Below are positions 23,174 through 33,070 of a stretch of 64,000 nt of DNA, piece by piece. The position numbers were made by a program, and so were the translations under genes. Position 1 is the first letter of the stretch. Every line of letters starts with the position of its first letter. The DNA comes from Flavobacteriaceae bacterium LSUCC0859 (lineage in GTDB: Bacteria > Bacteroidota > Bacteroidia > Flavobacteriales > Flavobacteriaceae): assembly GCA_022239325.1 (NCBI GenBank), contig JAKOGP010000005.1, positions 62,001-126,000 of the forward strand, in the 5' to 3' direction. The notes below the pieces were generated by a model, which worked only from the letters and a program-made list of their open reading frames with translations, was not told where the DNA came from and did not search any database.

Positions 23174-26100
23174 GCAGCAAAAAAACGTCAACAAGGAGTT
23201 TAAACTCTCTTCCTGGGCCATAGACAACCCTTCTGTGGTGTATGTCATGATTGGTATTTTCTTTTTTCTAGGACTCTCGGCTTACTTTGACATGCCCAGA
23301 GAAGATTTCCCAGAAATTAAAGAAACTAAAATATACATCTCTACTCCCTACCCAGGCAACACCGCAGAAGACATAGAAAGGCTTATCACAGACCCCCTTG
23401 AAGATGTCTTAAAAAACGTATCCAATGTGGTAGAAATTACCTCTACCTCTCAGGAAGACTACGCTATTATTACCGTAGAATTTGACGAGGACATTAGCGT
23501 AGAGGCGGCCAAACAAAAGGTAAAAGACGAGGTAGACTCTGAAAAGGCTGGAGAGGATTGGCCCACATTTAACGGGGCCAAGGTAGAGCCTAATGTGTTT
23601 GACCTAAACCTATCTGAGGAAATTGCCATTATGAATATTAACCTCACGGGAGACTACCCTGTAGAGAAGTTAAAACTGTATGGAGAATACCTAGAAGACC
23701 GCATAGAAGACCTCCCTCAAATTAAAAAAGTAGACATTCGCGGGGCCCAAGAAAAAGAAGTAGAAGTAGCTGTAGACGTTTACAAAATGATGGCTTCTCA
23801 GGTGAGCTTTAACGATATTTTGGGAGCCATTAGCAACGGAAACATGACCCTTTCTGCTGGAAACCTAGTGAGTTCTGGACAGCGAAGAACCATTAGAATT
23901 CTTGGAGAGATTGAACAGCCAGAAGCACTAGAAAATTTTATTGTAAAGTCTGACAATGGTGCCGTGTATCTCAGAGATATTGCAGAGGTTCACTTTAAAG
24001 ACAAAGAAAAAACCACCTATGCTAGAAAAGAAGGGGAAAGTGTAGTGATGTTAGAAGTTAAGAAAAGGGCAGGTAAAAACATGATCCAAGCGGCAGAAGA
24101 GATTAAAGCACTTATTGCCAAGGCCCAAGCAGAGGTATTACCAAAAGACCTAGAAGTGGTCATTACCAATGACTCTTCTTCCAGAACCCTGAACCAGGTA
24201 GACGACCTAGTGAACAACATTATCTTTGGAATTATCCTAGTGGTCACCGTTTTGATGTTTTTCCTTGGATTCAGAAACGCCCTCTTTGTTGGTTTTGCCA
24301 TACCTATGTCTATGTTCATGTCATTTGTGGTGCTCTCCCTACTGGGTTACACCCTCAACACCATGATCCTTTTTGGACTCATTATGGGGCTGGGTATGCT
24401 GGTAGATAATGGAATTGTTGTGGTAGAAAACGTATACAGGCTTATGTCTGAGGGCGTTCCAAGAATAGAAGCTGCCAAACAGGGTATTAGTGAAATTGCT
24501 TTTCCTATTATTATCTCCACAGCCACCACAGTGGCAGCCTTCGTACCCCTAGGGCTATGGCCAGGGATTTTTGGACAGTTTATGATTTACTTCCCTATCA
24601 CACTTTCTGTGGTGTTAGGTTCTTCCCTTTTTGTAGCCATCTTCATGAACTCTATGTTGGTGTCTAGATTTATGGAAGTAGGAGACAAAGAACTGAGTAA
24701 AAAACAACTCTTAAGAATCTCAGCTATTCTTGGTGGCTTTGGAATCTTTATCCTTGTTTTTGGTGGTGCCATGCGTGGCTTGGGCAGCCTCATGATTCTT
24801 ACTGCGGCTCTTTTCTGGGCCTACAAATACGGGATTAAAAGATGGGCCAAGAGCTTCCAAGCAAGTAGTTTAGTGCGTTTTGAAAATTTTTACGAAAGAC
24901 AGGTCCGTAGGGCTCTCACAGGTAAAAATGTATACTGGTATTTTGGAACCACCGTATTGCTTCTAATTTCTGCCTTTATGTTTTTTGGCATCTCGGTGGG
25001 TGCAGGAAGAACCAATATTGAGTTTTTCCCCAACAATACCCCCAACCAGATTATAGTTTACATTGAATATCCTCAGGGTACAGACATCAAAAAAACCAAT
25101 GCCATCACCCTAGATATTGAAAAAAGGGTACAGGCCATATTGAATGACCCTGCTCAAATAGAGGACGGTAAAAACTTCCTCGTAGAAGCCTCGGTCTCTC
25201 AAGTAGGGGAAGGAGCTGGTAACCCACAAACAGACGGGGGCTCCAGCGCAGAAATGCCACACAGGGGAAAAATCACAGCCTCTATGAGGGAGTTTAAATA
25301 CCGCAAAGGTATGGACACTGAAGTACTTCGTAAAAAAGTACAAGAAAGCCTCAAAGGGGTCTACCCAGGGGTGGCTATTTCTGTAGAGAAAGACGAGAAT
25401 GGTCCGCCAGCCGGTTACCCCATTAATATAGAGTTGGAGGGACCAGACTACGACGCCCTGATTGTTACCGCAGAAAAAATGCGCAACTACATTAACACCA
25501 AAAATATTCCTGGGATTGCAGAGCTTAAAATAGACGTAAACAAAGGGAAACCTGCTATGTTGGTTCGCGTAGACCGTGAAAAAGCAGGAACTCTAGGGGT
25601 AGCTGTAGGCCAAGTAGGCATGCAGCTCAGACGCTCTCTTTTTGGAGAAAAAGCAGGGGTGTACAAAGAAGACGGTGAGGATTACGACATTAATGTGCGT
25701 TTTAATGAAGACCTACGTTATAACAAATCTGCGCTCTTTAATCAGAACATCATCTTTAGAGACCAAGCTACAGGGCGCATTAAAGAGATTCCCGTCTCTT
25801 CAGTTGTGACACAAAAGAATACTGCGGCCTTCTCTGCTATTAAACACAGAGACAACAAAAGAGTGGTCACGGTATACTCCGGCTTAGAACCAGGTTTCAC
25901 AGACGCACAGGCTATAGTGAATGAAATCCAATCAGAAATGCAGAATTACACGGACATTCCTAAGGATATTAGCATAGACTATACCGGCCAAATAGAAGAG
26001 CAAAACAAGCAGATGGCCTTTTTAATGGGGGCCTTCTTCTCTGGACTAGGACTGATTATGCTGCTACTCATTTTCCAATTTGGTGGGGTATCCAAACCAC

Positions 26101-26648
26101 TCATTATTATGATTGCTATATTCCTGAGTTTTATAGGGGTGTTCTACGGACTCATTATTACCGGCTGGAGTTTTGTGATTATGATGACCATGGTAGGCAT
26201 TATCTCCTTGGCCGGAATTGTAGTAAACAATGGCGTGGTACTCCTAGATTACACCCAGTTACTCATAGACCGTTTTAAGGTAAAGCACGGTATTGCAGAC
26301 GAGCAATTGCTTTCACAGCCAGATGTGAAAAAAATGATTATTCAGGCTGGTAAAGCTAGGCTCAGACCAGTAGTACTTACCGCCATAACTACGGTTCTAG
26401 GACTTATCCCATTGGCTATTGGACTCAATATAGACTTCTTCTCTCTCTTTGCAAGCTTTGACCCCAAAGTATATATAGGAGGAGACAACGTAATTTTCTG
26501 GGGACCATTGGCATGGACAGTAATCTTTGGACTTATTGTAGCCACCTTCCTCACTCTAATTATTGTACCAGTACTTTTCTTTATTAGCTACCGCATAAAG
26601 ATAGGTCTGTATAAAAGTAGGGTACATGGAGAAATCACAAACCCTTAA
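23166..26648 (+). CDS. RND family efflux pump, inner-membrane subunit
   Basis: A 1160-residue AcrB/HAE1-type pump, longer than the usual 1020-1060. Extra hydrophobic sequence lies in the middle (about 505-545, LLRISAILGGFGIFILVFGG). Typical blocks are YPGNTAEDIERLITDPLEDV, GRTNIEFFPNNTPNQIIVYI and twelve or more membrane helices. In TM4 the proton-relay pair reads GMLVDNGIVVVEN: the first Asp is kept and the second is Asn. TM10 reads SLAGIVVNNGVVLLDY without the AcrB Lys. This variant set occurs in other Bacteroidota pumps and suggests a different coupling or substrate class. Last gene of the operon; a strong terminator follows. Confidence 0.95.
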   Translation: MSKQQKNVNKEFKLSSWAIDNPSVVYVMIGIFFFLGLSAYFDMPREDFPEIKETKIYISTPYPGNTAEDIERLITDPLEDVLKNVSNVVEITSTSQEDYAIITVEFDEDISVEAAKQKVKDEVDSEKAGEDWPTFNGAKVEPNVFDLNLSEEIAIMNINLTGDYPVEKLKLYGEYLEDRIEDLPQIKKVDIRGAQEKEVEVAVDVYKMMASQVSFNDILGAISNGNMTLSAGNLVSSGQRRTIRILGEIEQPEALENFIVKSDNGAVYLRDIAEVHFKDKEKTTYARKEGESVVMLEVKKRAGKNMIQAAEEIKALIAKAQAEVLPKDLEVVITNDSSSRTLNQVDDLVNNIIFGIILVVTVLMFFLGFRNALFVGFAIPMSMFMSFVVLSLLGYTLNTMILFGLIMGLGMLVDNGIVVVENVYRLMSEGVPRIEAAKQGISEIAFPIIISTATTVAAFVPLGLWPGIFGQFMIYFPITLSVVLGSSLFVAIFMNSMLVSRFMEVGDKELSKKQLLRISAILGGFGIFILVFGGAMRGLGSLMILTAALFWAYKYGIKRWAKSFQASSLVRFENFYERQVRRALTGKNVYWYFGTTVLLLISAFMFFGISVGAGRTNIEFFPNNTPNQIIVYIEYPQGTDIKKTNAITLDIEKRVQAILNDPAQIEDGKNFLVEASVSQVGEGAGNPQTDGGSSAEMPHRGKITASMREFKYRKGMDTEVLRKKVQESLKGVYPGVAISVEKDENGPPAGYPINIELEGPDYDALIVTAEKMRNYINTKNIPGIAELKIDVNKGKPAMLVRVDREKAGTLGVAVGQVGMQLRRSLFGEKAGVYKEDGEDYDINVRFNEDLRYNKSALFNQNIIFRDQATGRIKEIPVSSVVTQKNTAAFSAIKHRDNKRVVTVYSGLEPGFTDAQAIVNEIQSEMQNYTDIPKDISIDYTGQIEEQNKQMAFLMGAFFSGLGLIMLLLIFQFGGVSKPLIIMIAIFLSFIGVFYGLIITGWSFVIMMTMVGIISLAGIVVNNGVVLLDYTQLLIDRFKVKHGIADEQLLSQPDVKKMIIQAGKARLRPVVLTAITTVLGLIPLAIGLNIDFFSLFASFDPKVYIGGDNVIFWGPLAWTVIFGLIVATFLTLIIVPVLFFISYRIKIGLYKSRVHGEITNP

Positions 26649-26653
26649 CCCAT

Positions 26654-26682
26654 AAAAAAAGGCCCCAAATGGGGCCTTTTTT
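26654..26682. terminator. bidirectional terminator
   Basis: An A-run, GGCCCC-AAAT-GGGGCC (26661-26676) and six T. It lies 5 bases past the RND pump stop and 20 bases from the stop of the convergent MORN-repeat gene, so it can end both transcripts. Confidence 0.9.
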
Positions 26683-26702
26683 ATAAAGTCAAAACAGGAA
26701 CC

Positions 26703-27053
26703 TTACTTATTTAAAACCACGGTTCCTTTGCTGTCCCACTGCGTAATAGCAGCAATTTTGTTAGAAATATAATCTACTTCTTTCAAGGCTTGGCCTTCCC
26801 AGAAAAACCATTTTCCAGACTTGGCTCCTTCTTTGTAGTTTCCCATGGCAATCTTGTCGCCCTGTTTGTTGTACATCTTCCACTCTCCATGCAATTTGGT
26901 ACCCAAATAAAAACCGGTTTGGGCTACTTGACCATTGTCGTGAAAAAAGGTTGCTTTCACTAAATCTCCTTCTCTCTCATAAGTGGGTTTTGTGTTTTGT
27001 GCGGCCAATGACAATCCCATCATCAAAAGGCCTATAAGTAATACATTTTTCAT
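26703..27053 (-). CDS. exported MORN-repeat (YwqK-like) protein
   Basis: A 116-residue protein with a signal peptide (about 1-18, ending LAAQ) and three MORN_2-type repeats: KATFFHDNGQVAQTGFYLGT, HGEWKMYNKQGDKIAMGNYK and SGKWFFWEGQALKEVDYISN. Such repeats form beta-hairpin stacks; members are often labelled YwqK antitoxin, but no toxin is encoded alongside, so that label is not adopted. Function is unknown and location is probably periplasm or cell surface. Confidence 0.85.
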   Translation of the reverse strand: MKNVLLIGLLMMGLSLAAQNTKPTYEREGDLVKATFFHDNGQVAQTGFYLGTKLHGEWKMYNKQGDKIAMGNYKEGAKSGKWFFWEGQALKEVDYISNKIAAITQWDSKGTVVLNK

Positions 27054-27320
27054 ATCTAAATGTTTTTAAGTTTTTATTAAAAAGACACTTTACTTCTCCG
27101 TTCTTCCAGTGTACACTACAAATATACAGATTAATTTACATAAAATATACTTTTAGGTAACATTTAATTTACATTAGGATAACATTATGAGTTAAAATAT
27201 TTAAAATCAACTACTTAATAAATTGTATTTTGTAAGTAATATCTTACTTAAATAAAAAAGAGAGCCCATAGCCACATTGTTTTGCATAAATACTAAATTT
27301 GTAATCTTATATTTCACAGC

Positions 27321-29078
27321 ATGTATAGAAGTCACAATTGTGGCGCCCTAAGCGCCAAAGACATAGGAAAGACTGTTACCCTCTGCGGTTGGGTTCAAAA
27401 ACTAAGAGATAAAGGCTTTATTGGATGGGTAGATCTCAGGGACCGCTATGGCGTAACCCAACTTATATTTGACGCAGAGCGCACAGCTCCAGAACTCTTG
27501 CAGGCTGCCAAAGAATTGGGCAGAGAAACGGTGATAAAAATTAAAGGAGAGGTCATTGCCCGCAACAACGCCAATCCCAATATGCCCACAGGAGAGATAG
27601 AAGTATTGGTGCAAGAGCTCCAGCTGCTCAATGCTGCCAAAACCCCACCCTTTACTATTGAAGATCAGACGGATGGTGGCGAAGAATTACGCGCTAAATA
27701 TCGCTATTTAGACATACGCAGAAACCCAGTAAAAAACAATCTGATTTTCAGACATAAGGTGAGTATGGCCGTGAGACAATACTTGTCAGACCAAGGCTTT
27801 ATAGATGTAGAAACGCCATACCTCATAAAATCTACCCCAGAGGGAGCTAGAGATTTTGTGGTGCCCAGCCGCATGAACCCTGGACAATTTTACGCCCTAC
27901 CACAGTCTCCACAAACTTTTAAGCAGCTGCTTATGGTAGGCGGTATGGACCGCTACTTCCAAATTGTAAAATGCTTTAGAGATGAAGACCTGCGTGCAGA
28001 CCGCCAACCAGAGTTTACACAAATAGATTGTGAAATGGCCTTTGTAGAACAGGAAGACGTACTTCATGTCTTTGAGGGGCTCACTAGACACCTGCTCCAA
28101 GAGGTGCACGGGATAGATATTAAAGAATTCCCTAGAATGACCTATGCGCATGCCATGAAAACTTACGGGAATGACAAACCAGACATTCGCTTTGGTATGG
28201 AATTCGCAGAGCTTAACGAGCTGGCTCAGCACAGAGATTTTAATGTCTTTAATGCGGCGGCACTTGTGGTAGGTATTGCAGTACCTGGAGCCAACAGCTA
28301 TACCAGAAAAGAAATAGACGCTTTAATAGACTGGGTAAAGAGACCACAAGTAGGGGCCAAAGGCATGGTTTATGTGCGCTGCAATGAAGACGGAACCTAC
28401 AAATCTTCGGTAGACAAGTTTTATACCCAAGAAGATTTGGCCGCCTGGGCCAAGGCCACAGGCGCCGCCGCCGGAGACCTCATCTGTGTGCTTTCAGGAG
28501 ATATAGACGCAACCAGAGCGCAAACATCGGCGCTCCGTATGGAGCTGGCCACACGCTTGGGCCTCAGAGACCCCAAAGTGTTTGCCCCACTATGGGTTAT
28601 AGATTTCCCATTGTTGGAGAAAGATCCAGAAACAGGACACTTTCACGCCATGCACCACCCCTTTACCGCACCCAAACCAGAGCATTTAGAACTGTTAGAC
28701 ACCAACCCAGCTGCGGTAAACGCCAATGCCTATGATTTGGTCCTCAATGGAAATGAAATTGGGGGAGGGTCTATAAGAATTCACGACCGAGACACCCAAT
28801 CCAAAATGCTAAGCCTGCTAGGCTTCTCCAAAGAAGACGCCCAGGCCCAATTTGGATTCCTCATGGACGCCTTTGAATACGGCGCCCCACCACACGGAGG
28901 TCTAGCCTTTGGTTTAGACAGGTTAGTGTCTATCTTAGGAGGCCAAGAAACCATTAGAGATTTTATTGCCTTCCCAAAAAACAATGCCGGAAGAGACGTC
29001 ATGATAGACGCGCCAGCCCCTCTAGACCAAGAACAGTTAGAGGAGCTCTATTTGAGCAGCAGCGCAAACAAACAATAG
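27321..29078 (+). CDS. aspS: aspartate-tRNA ligase
   Basis: A 585-residue class II synthetase charging tRNA-Asp. The N-terminal OB-fold starts [20 protein letters not shown] with [20 protein letters not shown]. Motif 1 lies near [15 protein letters not shown], motif 2 is [20 protein letters not shown], and motif 3 is [13 protein letters not shown]. The insertion between motifs 2 and 3 (about residues 270-420) is the bacterial GAD domain, so this is the bacterial-type enzyme of normal length. A TAAATTTG -7-like element lies at 27294-27301, 19 bases upstream, without a good -33 box. Confidence 0.98.
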   Translation: MYRSHNCGALSAKDIGKTVTLCGWVQKLRDKGFIGWVDLRDRYGVTQLIFDAERTAPELLQAAKELGRETVIKIKGEVIARNNANPNMPTGEIEVLVQELQLLNAAKTPPFTIEDQTDGGEELRAKYRYLDIRRNPVKNNLIFRHKVSMAVRQYLSDQGFIDVETPYLIKSTPEGARDFVVPSRMNPGQFYALPQSPQTFKQLLMVGGMDRYFQIVKCFRDEDLRADRQPEFTQIDCEMAFVEQEDVLHVFEGLTRHLLQEVHGIDIKEFPRMTYAHAMKTYGNDKPDIRFGMEFAELNELAQHRDFNVFNAAALVVGIAVPGANSYTRKEIDALIDWVKRPQVGAKGMVYVRCNEDGTYKSSVDKFYTQEDLAAWAKATGAAAGDLICVLSGDIDATRAQTSALRMELATRLGLRDPKVFAPLWVIDFPLLEKDPETGHFHAMHHPFTAPKPEHLELLDTNPAAVNANAYDLVLNGNEIGGGSIRIHDRDTQSKMLSLLGFSKEDAQAQFGFLMDAFEYGAPPHGGLAFGLDRLVSILGGQETIRDFIAFPKNNAGRDVMIDAPAPLDQEQLEELYLSSSANKQ

Positions 29079-29103
29079 GCCGCTATCCAAGGGCCGCCCA
29101 TAT

Positions 29104-30894
29104 ATGGACGCAAAAAAGAAAAATGCCCTAACCCGCTTTCTCATTTGGCGGGCCAAACACATTAGCAACAAGCAGTTTGTATATCTGCTGGCCATGCTTA
29201 TTGGGTTTACCTCCGGGCTAGGGGCTGTGGTACTCAAAAACGCCACCCACTTTTTCCAACACCTCCTAGAAGGGCGCCTGGTGCAGTCATATCACCAAGC
29301 CTTTTACTTTGTCTTTCCCCTCATTGGCTTGGGTCTGGTGTTGCTCATTATCAAATACGGCATACGAAATAAGGTGAGCCACGGCATACCCTCTACCCTC
29401 TACGCCATGGCCAAGAGAAAGGGATTTATGAAACGCCATCAGATGTTTGGCTCCATGCTCACCGCACCCATCACCGTTGGTTTTGGAGGTTCTGTAGGAT
29501 TAGAGGGACCCACGGTAGCCACCGGTGCCGCCATTTCTGCCAATATAGCCAAGCTATTTCACATGAACCAATCTACGCGCAACCTGCTTATAGGCTGTGC
29601 TGCCGCAGGAGCCATGTCTAGCATTTTCAAGGCCCCCATAGCCGCTATTATATTTGCGGTAGAAGTCTTTAGCCTGCAGCTCACCACAGCCTCCATGCTG
29701 CCCCTTTTATTAGCCTCTATCACCGCCATTCTCACCTCCTATTTTTTCTTTGGCTCAGATATTTTATTGCCAGTGAAACTGGCCGATGCCTTTAGCCCCG
29801 CAGATGTTCCCTACTTTCTCCTTTTAGGCCTAGCGGCCGGGGGAATCTCTATTTATTTTACCAGTACTTACGAATACATACAAAAAGGCTTCGATCGCCT
29901 GAGCAAGCCCCATCACAAACTGTTGGTGGGCGGCTCCCTTTTGGGAGGGCTCATCTACCTCATCCCTCCTCTGTACGGAGAAGGCTTCGAGGTGGTAAAC
30001 AGCCTGCTGGAAGGAAACCCAACAGCCGTGCTCAAAAACAGTCCTTTCGAAATAGACCCCCAAAACTTCTATATGCTCATAGCGCTGCTCATGGGGCTGG
30101 TATTCTTTAAAATAATTGCTGCAAGCCTCACCTTTGGTGCTGGCGGTGTGGGTGGTATTTTTGCACCCACCCTATTTATGGGCGCCGTCTTGGGCCACAG
30201 CATTGGAAAAATAATCAACCACTTAGACCTATTTGGCGCCCAGGTATCCGTGACTCAGTTTACCCTGGTAGGCATGTCTGGCCTCATGGCCGGAGTCTTA
30301 CACGCCCCACTCACCGCCATCTTTCTCATAGCAGAACTCACCGGAGGCTACGAACTATTTATCCCCCTGATGATCACCGCTGCTACAGCATATACCATTA
30401 CTAAATACATACACCCCCACTCGGTCTACACCATGGAATTGGGCAGAAAAGGAGAACTCATTACCCATGACAAAGACCAGGCTGTACTCACCTTAATGGA
30501 CATAGAAAGCGTGATAGAAACTAATTTTATCCCCCTCTCTCCCGGCCAAGATTTAGGACATATGGTACAGGATGCCATTATAAAATCCAATCGGAATATT
30601 TTCCCAGTAGTCTCAGAAGAAAGCACGCTTCTAGGCGTGGTCCTGCTGGACGATGTGCGCCCGGTGATGTTCCAAAGAAGCCTCTACCACGAAATAAAAG
30701 TGCGGGACCTCATGCAGCACCCCCCTGCCATAATAGATGTAGACAGAGACAAAATGAAAGACATTATGCAGAAGTTCCAAGAGAGCGGGGCCTGGAACCT
30801 CCCCCTCATTAAAAACGGGAAATACCACGGTTTTATTTCCAAATCCAAACTACTGACGGCCTACCGCAGAAAACTCATCCATTTTAATTTTTAA
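29104..30894 (+). CDS. ClC-type chloride channel/antiporter with CBS domains
   Basis: A 596-residue ClC protein. The anion-path motifs are present: SHGIPSTLYAMA (GSGIP site), GGSVGLEGPTVATGA with the gating Glu, and GAGGVGGIFAPTLFMGA. C-terminal to the membrane part are two CBS domains (about 455-505 and 520-580; VRDLMQHPPAIIDVDRDKMK), which usually sense adenine nucleotides. Retention of the gating Glu is compatible with H+/Cl- exchange. The gene begins 25 bases after aspS and may be co-transcribed. A hairpin-GATGC copy lies in the sense strand at 29769-29789. Confidence 0.95.
   Translation: MDAKKKNALTRFLIWRAKHISNKQFVYLLAMLIGFTSGLGAVVLKNATHFFQHLLEGRLVQSYHQAFYFVFPLIGLGLVLLIIKYGIRNKVSHGIPSTLYAMAKRKGFMKRHQMFGSMLTAPITVGFGGSVGLEGPTVATGAAISANIAKLFHMNQSTRNLLIGCAAAGAMSSIFKAPIAAIIFAVEVFSLQLTTASMLPLLLASITAILTSYFFFGSDILLPVKLADAFSPADVPYFLLLGLAAGGISIYFTSTYEYIQKGFDRLSKPHHKLLVGGSLLGGLIYLIPPLYGEGFEVVNSLLEGNPTAVLKNSPFEIDPQNFYMLIALLMGLVFFKIIAASLTFGAGGVGGIFAPTLFMGAVLGHSIGKIINHLDLFGAQVSVTQFTLVGMSGLMAGVLHAPLTAIFLIAELTGGYELFIPLMITAATAYTITKYIHPHSVYTMELGRKGELITHDKDQAVLTLMDIESVIETNFIPLSPGQDLGHMVQDAIIKSNRNIFPVVSEESTLLGVVLLDDVRPVMFQRSLYHEIKVRDLMQHPPAIIDVDRDKMKDIMQKFQESGAWNLPLIKNGKYHGFISKSKLLTAYRRKLIHFNF
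29769..29789 (+). repeat. hairpin-GATGC element, copy 4 (inside ClC gene)
   Basis: GCCAGT-GAA-ACTGGC followed by CGATGC. Perfect 6-bp stem. The only copy lying in the sense strand of a gene; there GGCCGATGCC is read as part of LADA. Confidence 0.65.
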
Positions 30895-30963
30895 AAAAGA
30901 AATACAAGTCTTAATCTCAAGCCACAGCCTCCAGACCCAAACAAAAAATAAAACACACTAAGC

Positions 30964-31018
30964 CCCTCATAGGAACAAAAACACACAAGGGATACCCTCA
31001 TAAGTACAAAAACACACA
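30964..31018. repeat. 24-bp direct repeat in the ClC-31045 intergenic region
   Basis: CCCTCATAGGAACAAAAACA plus CACA at 30964-30987 recurs at 30995-31018 with two differences, a period of 31 bp. It lies 26 bases before the ATG of the small membrane-protein gene, so it may be a double operator or simply a local duplication. Confidence 0.6.
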
Positions 31019-31044
31019 GCAACAAACACAATCAAAAATAAATC

Positions 31045-31335
31045 ATGAACAACAAATCCTTCACTAGAACCCTCATTGGATTATTGGCCTTGGGATGTCT
31101 GATTTCCATAGTCTACGGCCTAATTATTAAAGAAACGGATCCATCGTTGGGCAATTCCTATATAGGTTTTGGAACCCTATTTTTATTTTTAGTGTCCATG
31201 CCGCTGTTTATTTTCTCAGAGTCTAGAGGGAAGAAACTAGACGATTATATGCTTAATGAAAAGAACATTAGAAGAATGAGAGCAAAAACAGAAAAGGACT
31301 CAAAAAAAAATAATAAAAGTGCAAAAAACACTTAA
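31045..31335 (+). CDS. small membrane protein, unknown function
   Basis: A 96-residue protein with two hydrophobic helices (about residues 9-27 and 39-55) and a strongly basic Lys/Asn tail of about 35 residues (beginning RGKKLDDYMLNEKNIRRMRA). No family is recognised. The positively charged tail after the second helix predicts both termini in the cytoplasm. It stands alone between the ClC gene and the cold-shock gene. Confidence 0.72.
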   Translation: MNNKSFTRTLIGLLALGCLISIVYGLIIKETDPSLGNSYIGFGTLFLFLVSMPLFIFSESRGKKLDDYMLNEKNIRRMRAKTEKDSKKNNKSAKNT

Positions 31336-31431
31336 AAATTCGCAATTCTACTGTTTTTTTTTAGGTATTGATCTACAAGACATTAAAATTCAGTACCTTA
31401 GTACTAATTATTTATCTCTAACTCTATTGCA

Positions 31432-31623
31432 ATGACTGGAACAGTAAAATTTTTTAATGGATCTAAAGGCTACGGATTCATAACCAACGATGAAACAGGT
31501 AAAGACACTTTTGTGCATGCCACCGCTTTAAACGGACTTCAAATTAACGAGGGCGACAAGGTTTCATACGAAGAACAAGAAAGTGAAAAAGGTATGACTG
31601 CCGTAAATGTAGCCATGCTATAA
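31432..31623 (+). CDS. cold-shock protein (CspA family)
   Basis: A 63-residue single cold-shock domain with RNP1 KGYGFITND and RNP2 DTFVHATAL, binding single-stranded nucleic acid as an RNA chaperone. It is the normal size for the family, MTGTVKFFNGSKGYGF being the standard start. A short inverted repeat (AGTAC CTTA GTACT) lies about 35 bases upstream of the ATG in the leader, where cold-shock genes often carry thermosensitive structure. A terminator follows directly. Confidence 0.96.
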   Translation: MTGTVKFFNGSKGYGFITNDETGKDTFVHATALNGLQINEGDKVSYEEQESEKGMTAVNVAML

Positions 31624-31672
31624 CATACTTTCACCTAAAAACTTATTTTGACAAGTTGTCAAAAAAAATTCC

Positions 31673-31702
31673 AACCCCAAGCCTCTGTTTGGGGTTTTTT
31701 TT
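31673..31702 (+). terminator. terminator of the cold-shock gene
   Basis: AACCCCAA (31673-31680), 8-nt loop, TTGGGGTT then a T-run to 31702. The ATG of the next gene starts at 31703, immediately after the T-run, so that gene needs read-through or a promoter within the hairpin. A second palindrome, TTGACAA-G-TTGTCAA, lies just upstream. Confidence 0.85.
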
Positions 31703-32164
31703 ATGAGTGTACACAAAGCCAACAAAAAAGGATGGGTCCATTACTTACTCATAGGAACTGCCACGCTTCCTATACTACTCTTTATATTCATAGATCTAAA
31801 TCCTTTTGGGGAGAACGAAGTGTCTGCCATGCAAATCATTAGCAAAAACCCTTTTATACTTCTCCCCCTTCTAGCACCCTTTGGACTTTTTTTATGGGTA
31901 TATCTCACTACCCAATACCAAATTAAAGACGCTCATTTACACTACCGTTCTGCCTTTCTAAAGGGGCAAATCCCAGTGGCCAATGTCAGAAAGATCGTCA
32001 AAGGAAAAACCTTGTGGGTAGGACTCAAACCGGCCCTGGCCACCAAAGGACTAATTATTTACTACAATCGATTTGATGAAATCTATATAGCCCCAGAGTC
32101 CAATGACAAAATGATAGCCGAGCTGCTAGCCATACATCCAGACATTGAGATTATAGAAGCCTAA
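31703..32164 (+). CDS. membrane protein with bacterial PH-like domain
   Basis: A 153-residue protein. Two hydrophobic helices (about residues 12-32 and 50-70) lead into a small beta-rich domain: TQYQIKDAHLHYRSAFLKGQ, IPVANVRKIVKG, KGLIIYYNRFDEIYIAPESN. This resembles the bPH_4/DUF1200 bacterial PH family. Function is unknown. The ATG abuts the T-tract of the preceding terminator. Confidence 0.75.
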   Translation: MSVHKANKKGWVHYLLIGTATLPILLFIFIDLNPFGENEVSAMQIISKNPFILLPLLAPFGLFLWVYLTTQYQIKDAHLHYRSAFLKGQIPVANVRKIVKGKTLWVGLKPALATKGLIIYYNRFDEIYIAPESNDKMIAELLAIHPDIEIIEA

Positions 32165-32581
32165 TCTGTATCGTTCTGCTCATAAACAAACTATACTGCG
32201 AGAATGTGGCGCCATATAAAGTTGCATTAAATGGGAAATCAGCCGCCATGCCAATAGAAAAAAGAAAGTGAAAAAAAGAGGGGGGGTATATACCCCTTTT
32301 TTGGCCCTTTTCATTTTCCTAGATCGGGTGTCGGAATATAAAGTATTTCTTTAGTTTCGGGCACAAAAACTAGGTTTTCCAAACCCCTCAAAAAAAGGGT
32401 ATACCCACCCTCTATACCATTCGTCGATACTTGGCAAGTACACCCCCAACCGGACCAACATATCAACCAGGTCAAAATCCATCCCCGTCCTATACCATGT
32501 ACCGCTCCTTTTCGCATATTCAGCTAAGAAGAATACTGAACAGATTTAAATATCCCAAAACTGTAAGCAAATAATAACCTC
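32165..32581. other. 417-base gene-free stretch with two G/C-flanked palindromes
   Basis: No convincing gene is seen. GGGGTATATACCCC (32283-32296) is a perfect palindrome preceded by A-rich and followed by T-rich sequence, and could terminate transcription from the PH-domain gene. A second, GGGTATACCC, lies at 32397-32406. A 68-codon minus-strand frame (32311-32517) overlaps these but has no family resemblance and an unlikely composition (Trp- and Cys-rich). Confidence 0.5.
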
Positions 32582-33070
32582 TTAGCGTTTTTTGGCAAAA
32601 AAATCTTGCAACAGTTGGGTAGCCTCATTGGCCATGACCCCACCCACCACTTGGGTCTTTGGATGTAGGGGTAGGTTTGAAGCTTCGTTTAGGCCTTTTT
32701 TAAGTTGGGGATCTTTCTGAGAAAAAATAGAAAGCCCCCCTCTTTTGGGGTCACTAGCGCCATAAACTACTTTGGAGATTTGGCTCCAATAGAGCGCGCC
32801 GGCGCACATGAGGCAGGGTTCGAGGGTCACATAGAGGGTGCAGCCCTGTAAATATTTACCGCCTAAATGGTTGGTGGCGGCAGTGATGGCCTGCATTTCT
32901 GCATGGGCTGTTACGTCTGTGAGTTGCTCGGTAAGGTTGTGGGCCCTAGCAATTATACGGTCTTGGGCCACCACGACGGCCCCAACGGGGACCTCGCCTT
33001 TTTCAAAGGCGGCCGCCGCCTCTTGCAAAGCGCGCTGCATAAAATAGTCATCCGTAAAAATGAGTTCCAT
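32582..33070 (-). CDS. tadA: tRNA-specific adenosine deaminase
   Basis: A 162-residue zinc deaminase converting A34 to inosine in tRNA-Arg(ACG). The zinc/catalytic motif HAEMQAI and the PCLMCAGAL pair of Cys are present, as is GEVPVGAVVV near the N-terminus. The closing FAKKR tail is usual. Start MELIFTDDYFMQRALQEA is typical. A TATTTTTG -7 element (33082-33075, minus strand) ends four bases before the ATG, so the message may be leaderless. Confidence 0.95.
   Translation of the reverse strand: MELIFTDDYFMQRALQEAAAAFEKGEVPVGAVVVAQDRIIARAHNLTEQLTDVTAHAEMQAITAATNHLGGKYLQGCTLYVTLEPCLMCAGALYWSQISKVVYGASDPKRGGLSIFSQKDPQLKKGLNEASNLPLHPKTQVVGGVMANEATQLLQDFFAKKR

Noticed and set aside
26703-27053. 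Antitoxin of a toxin-antitoxin pair (YwqK label)
   Set aside because: No adjacent toxin gene; only a signal peptide and MORN-type repeats are seen.
32311-32517. 68-codon minus-strand frame
   Set aside because: Lies over two short palindromes, rich in Trp and Cys, no signal or family motif.
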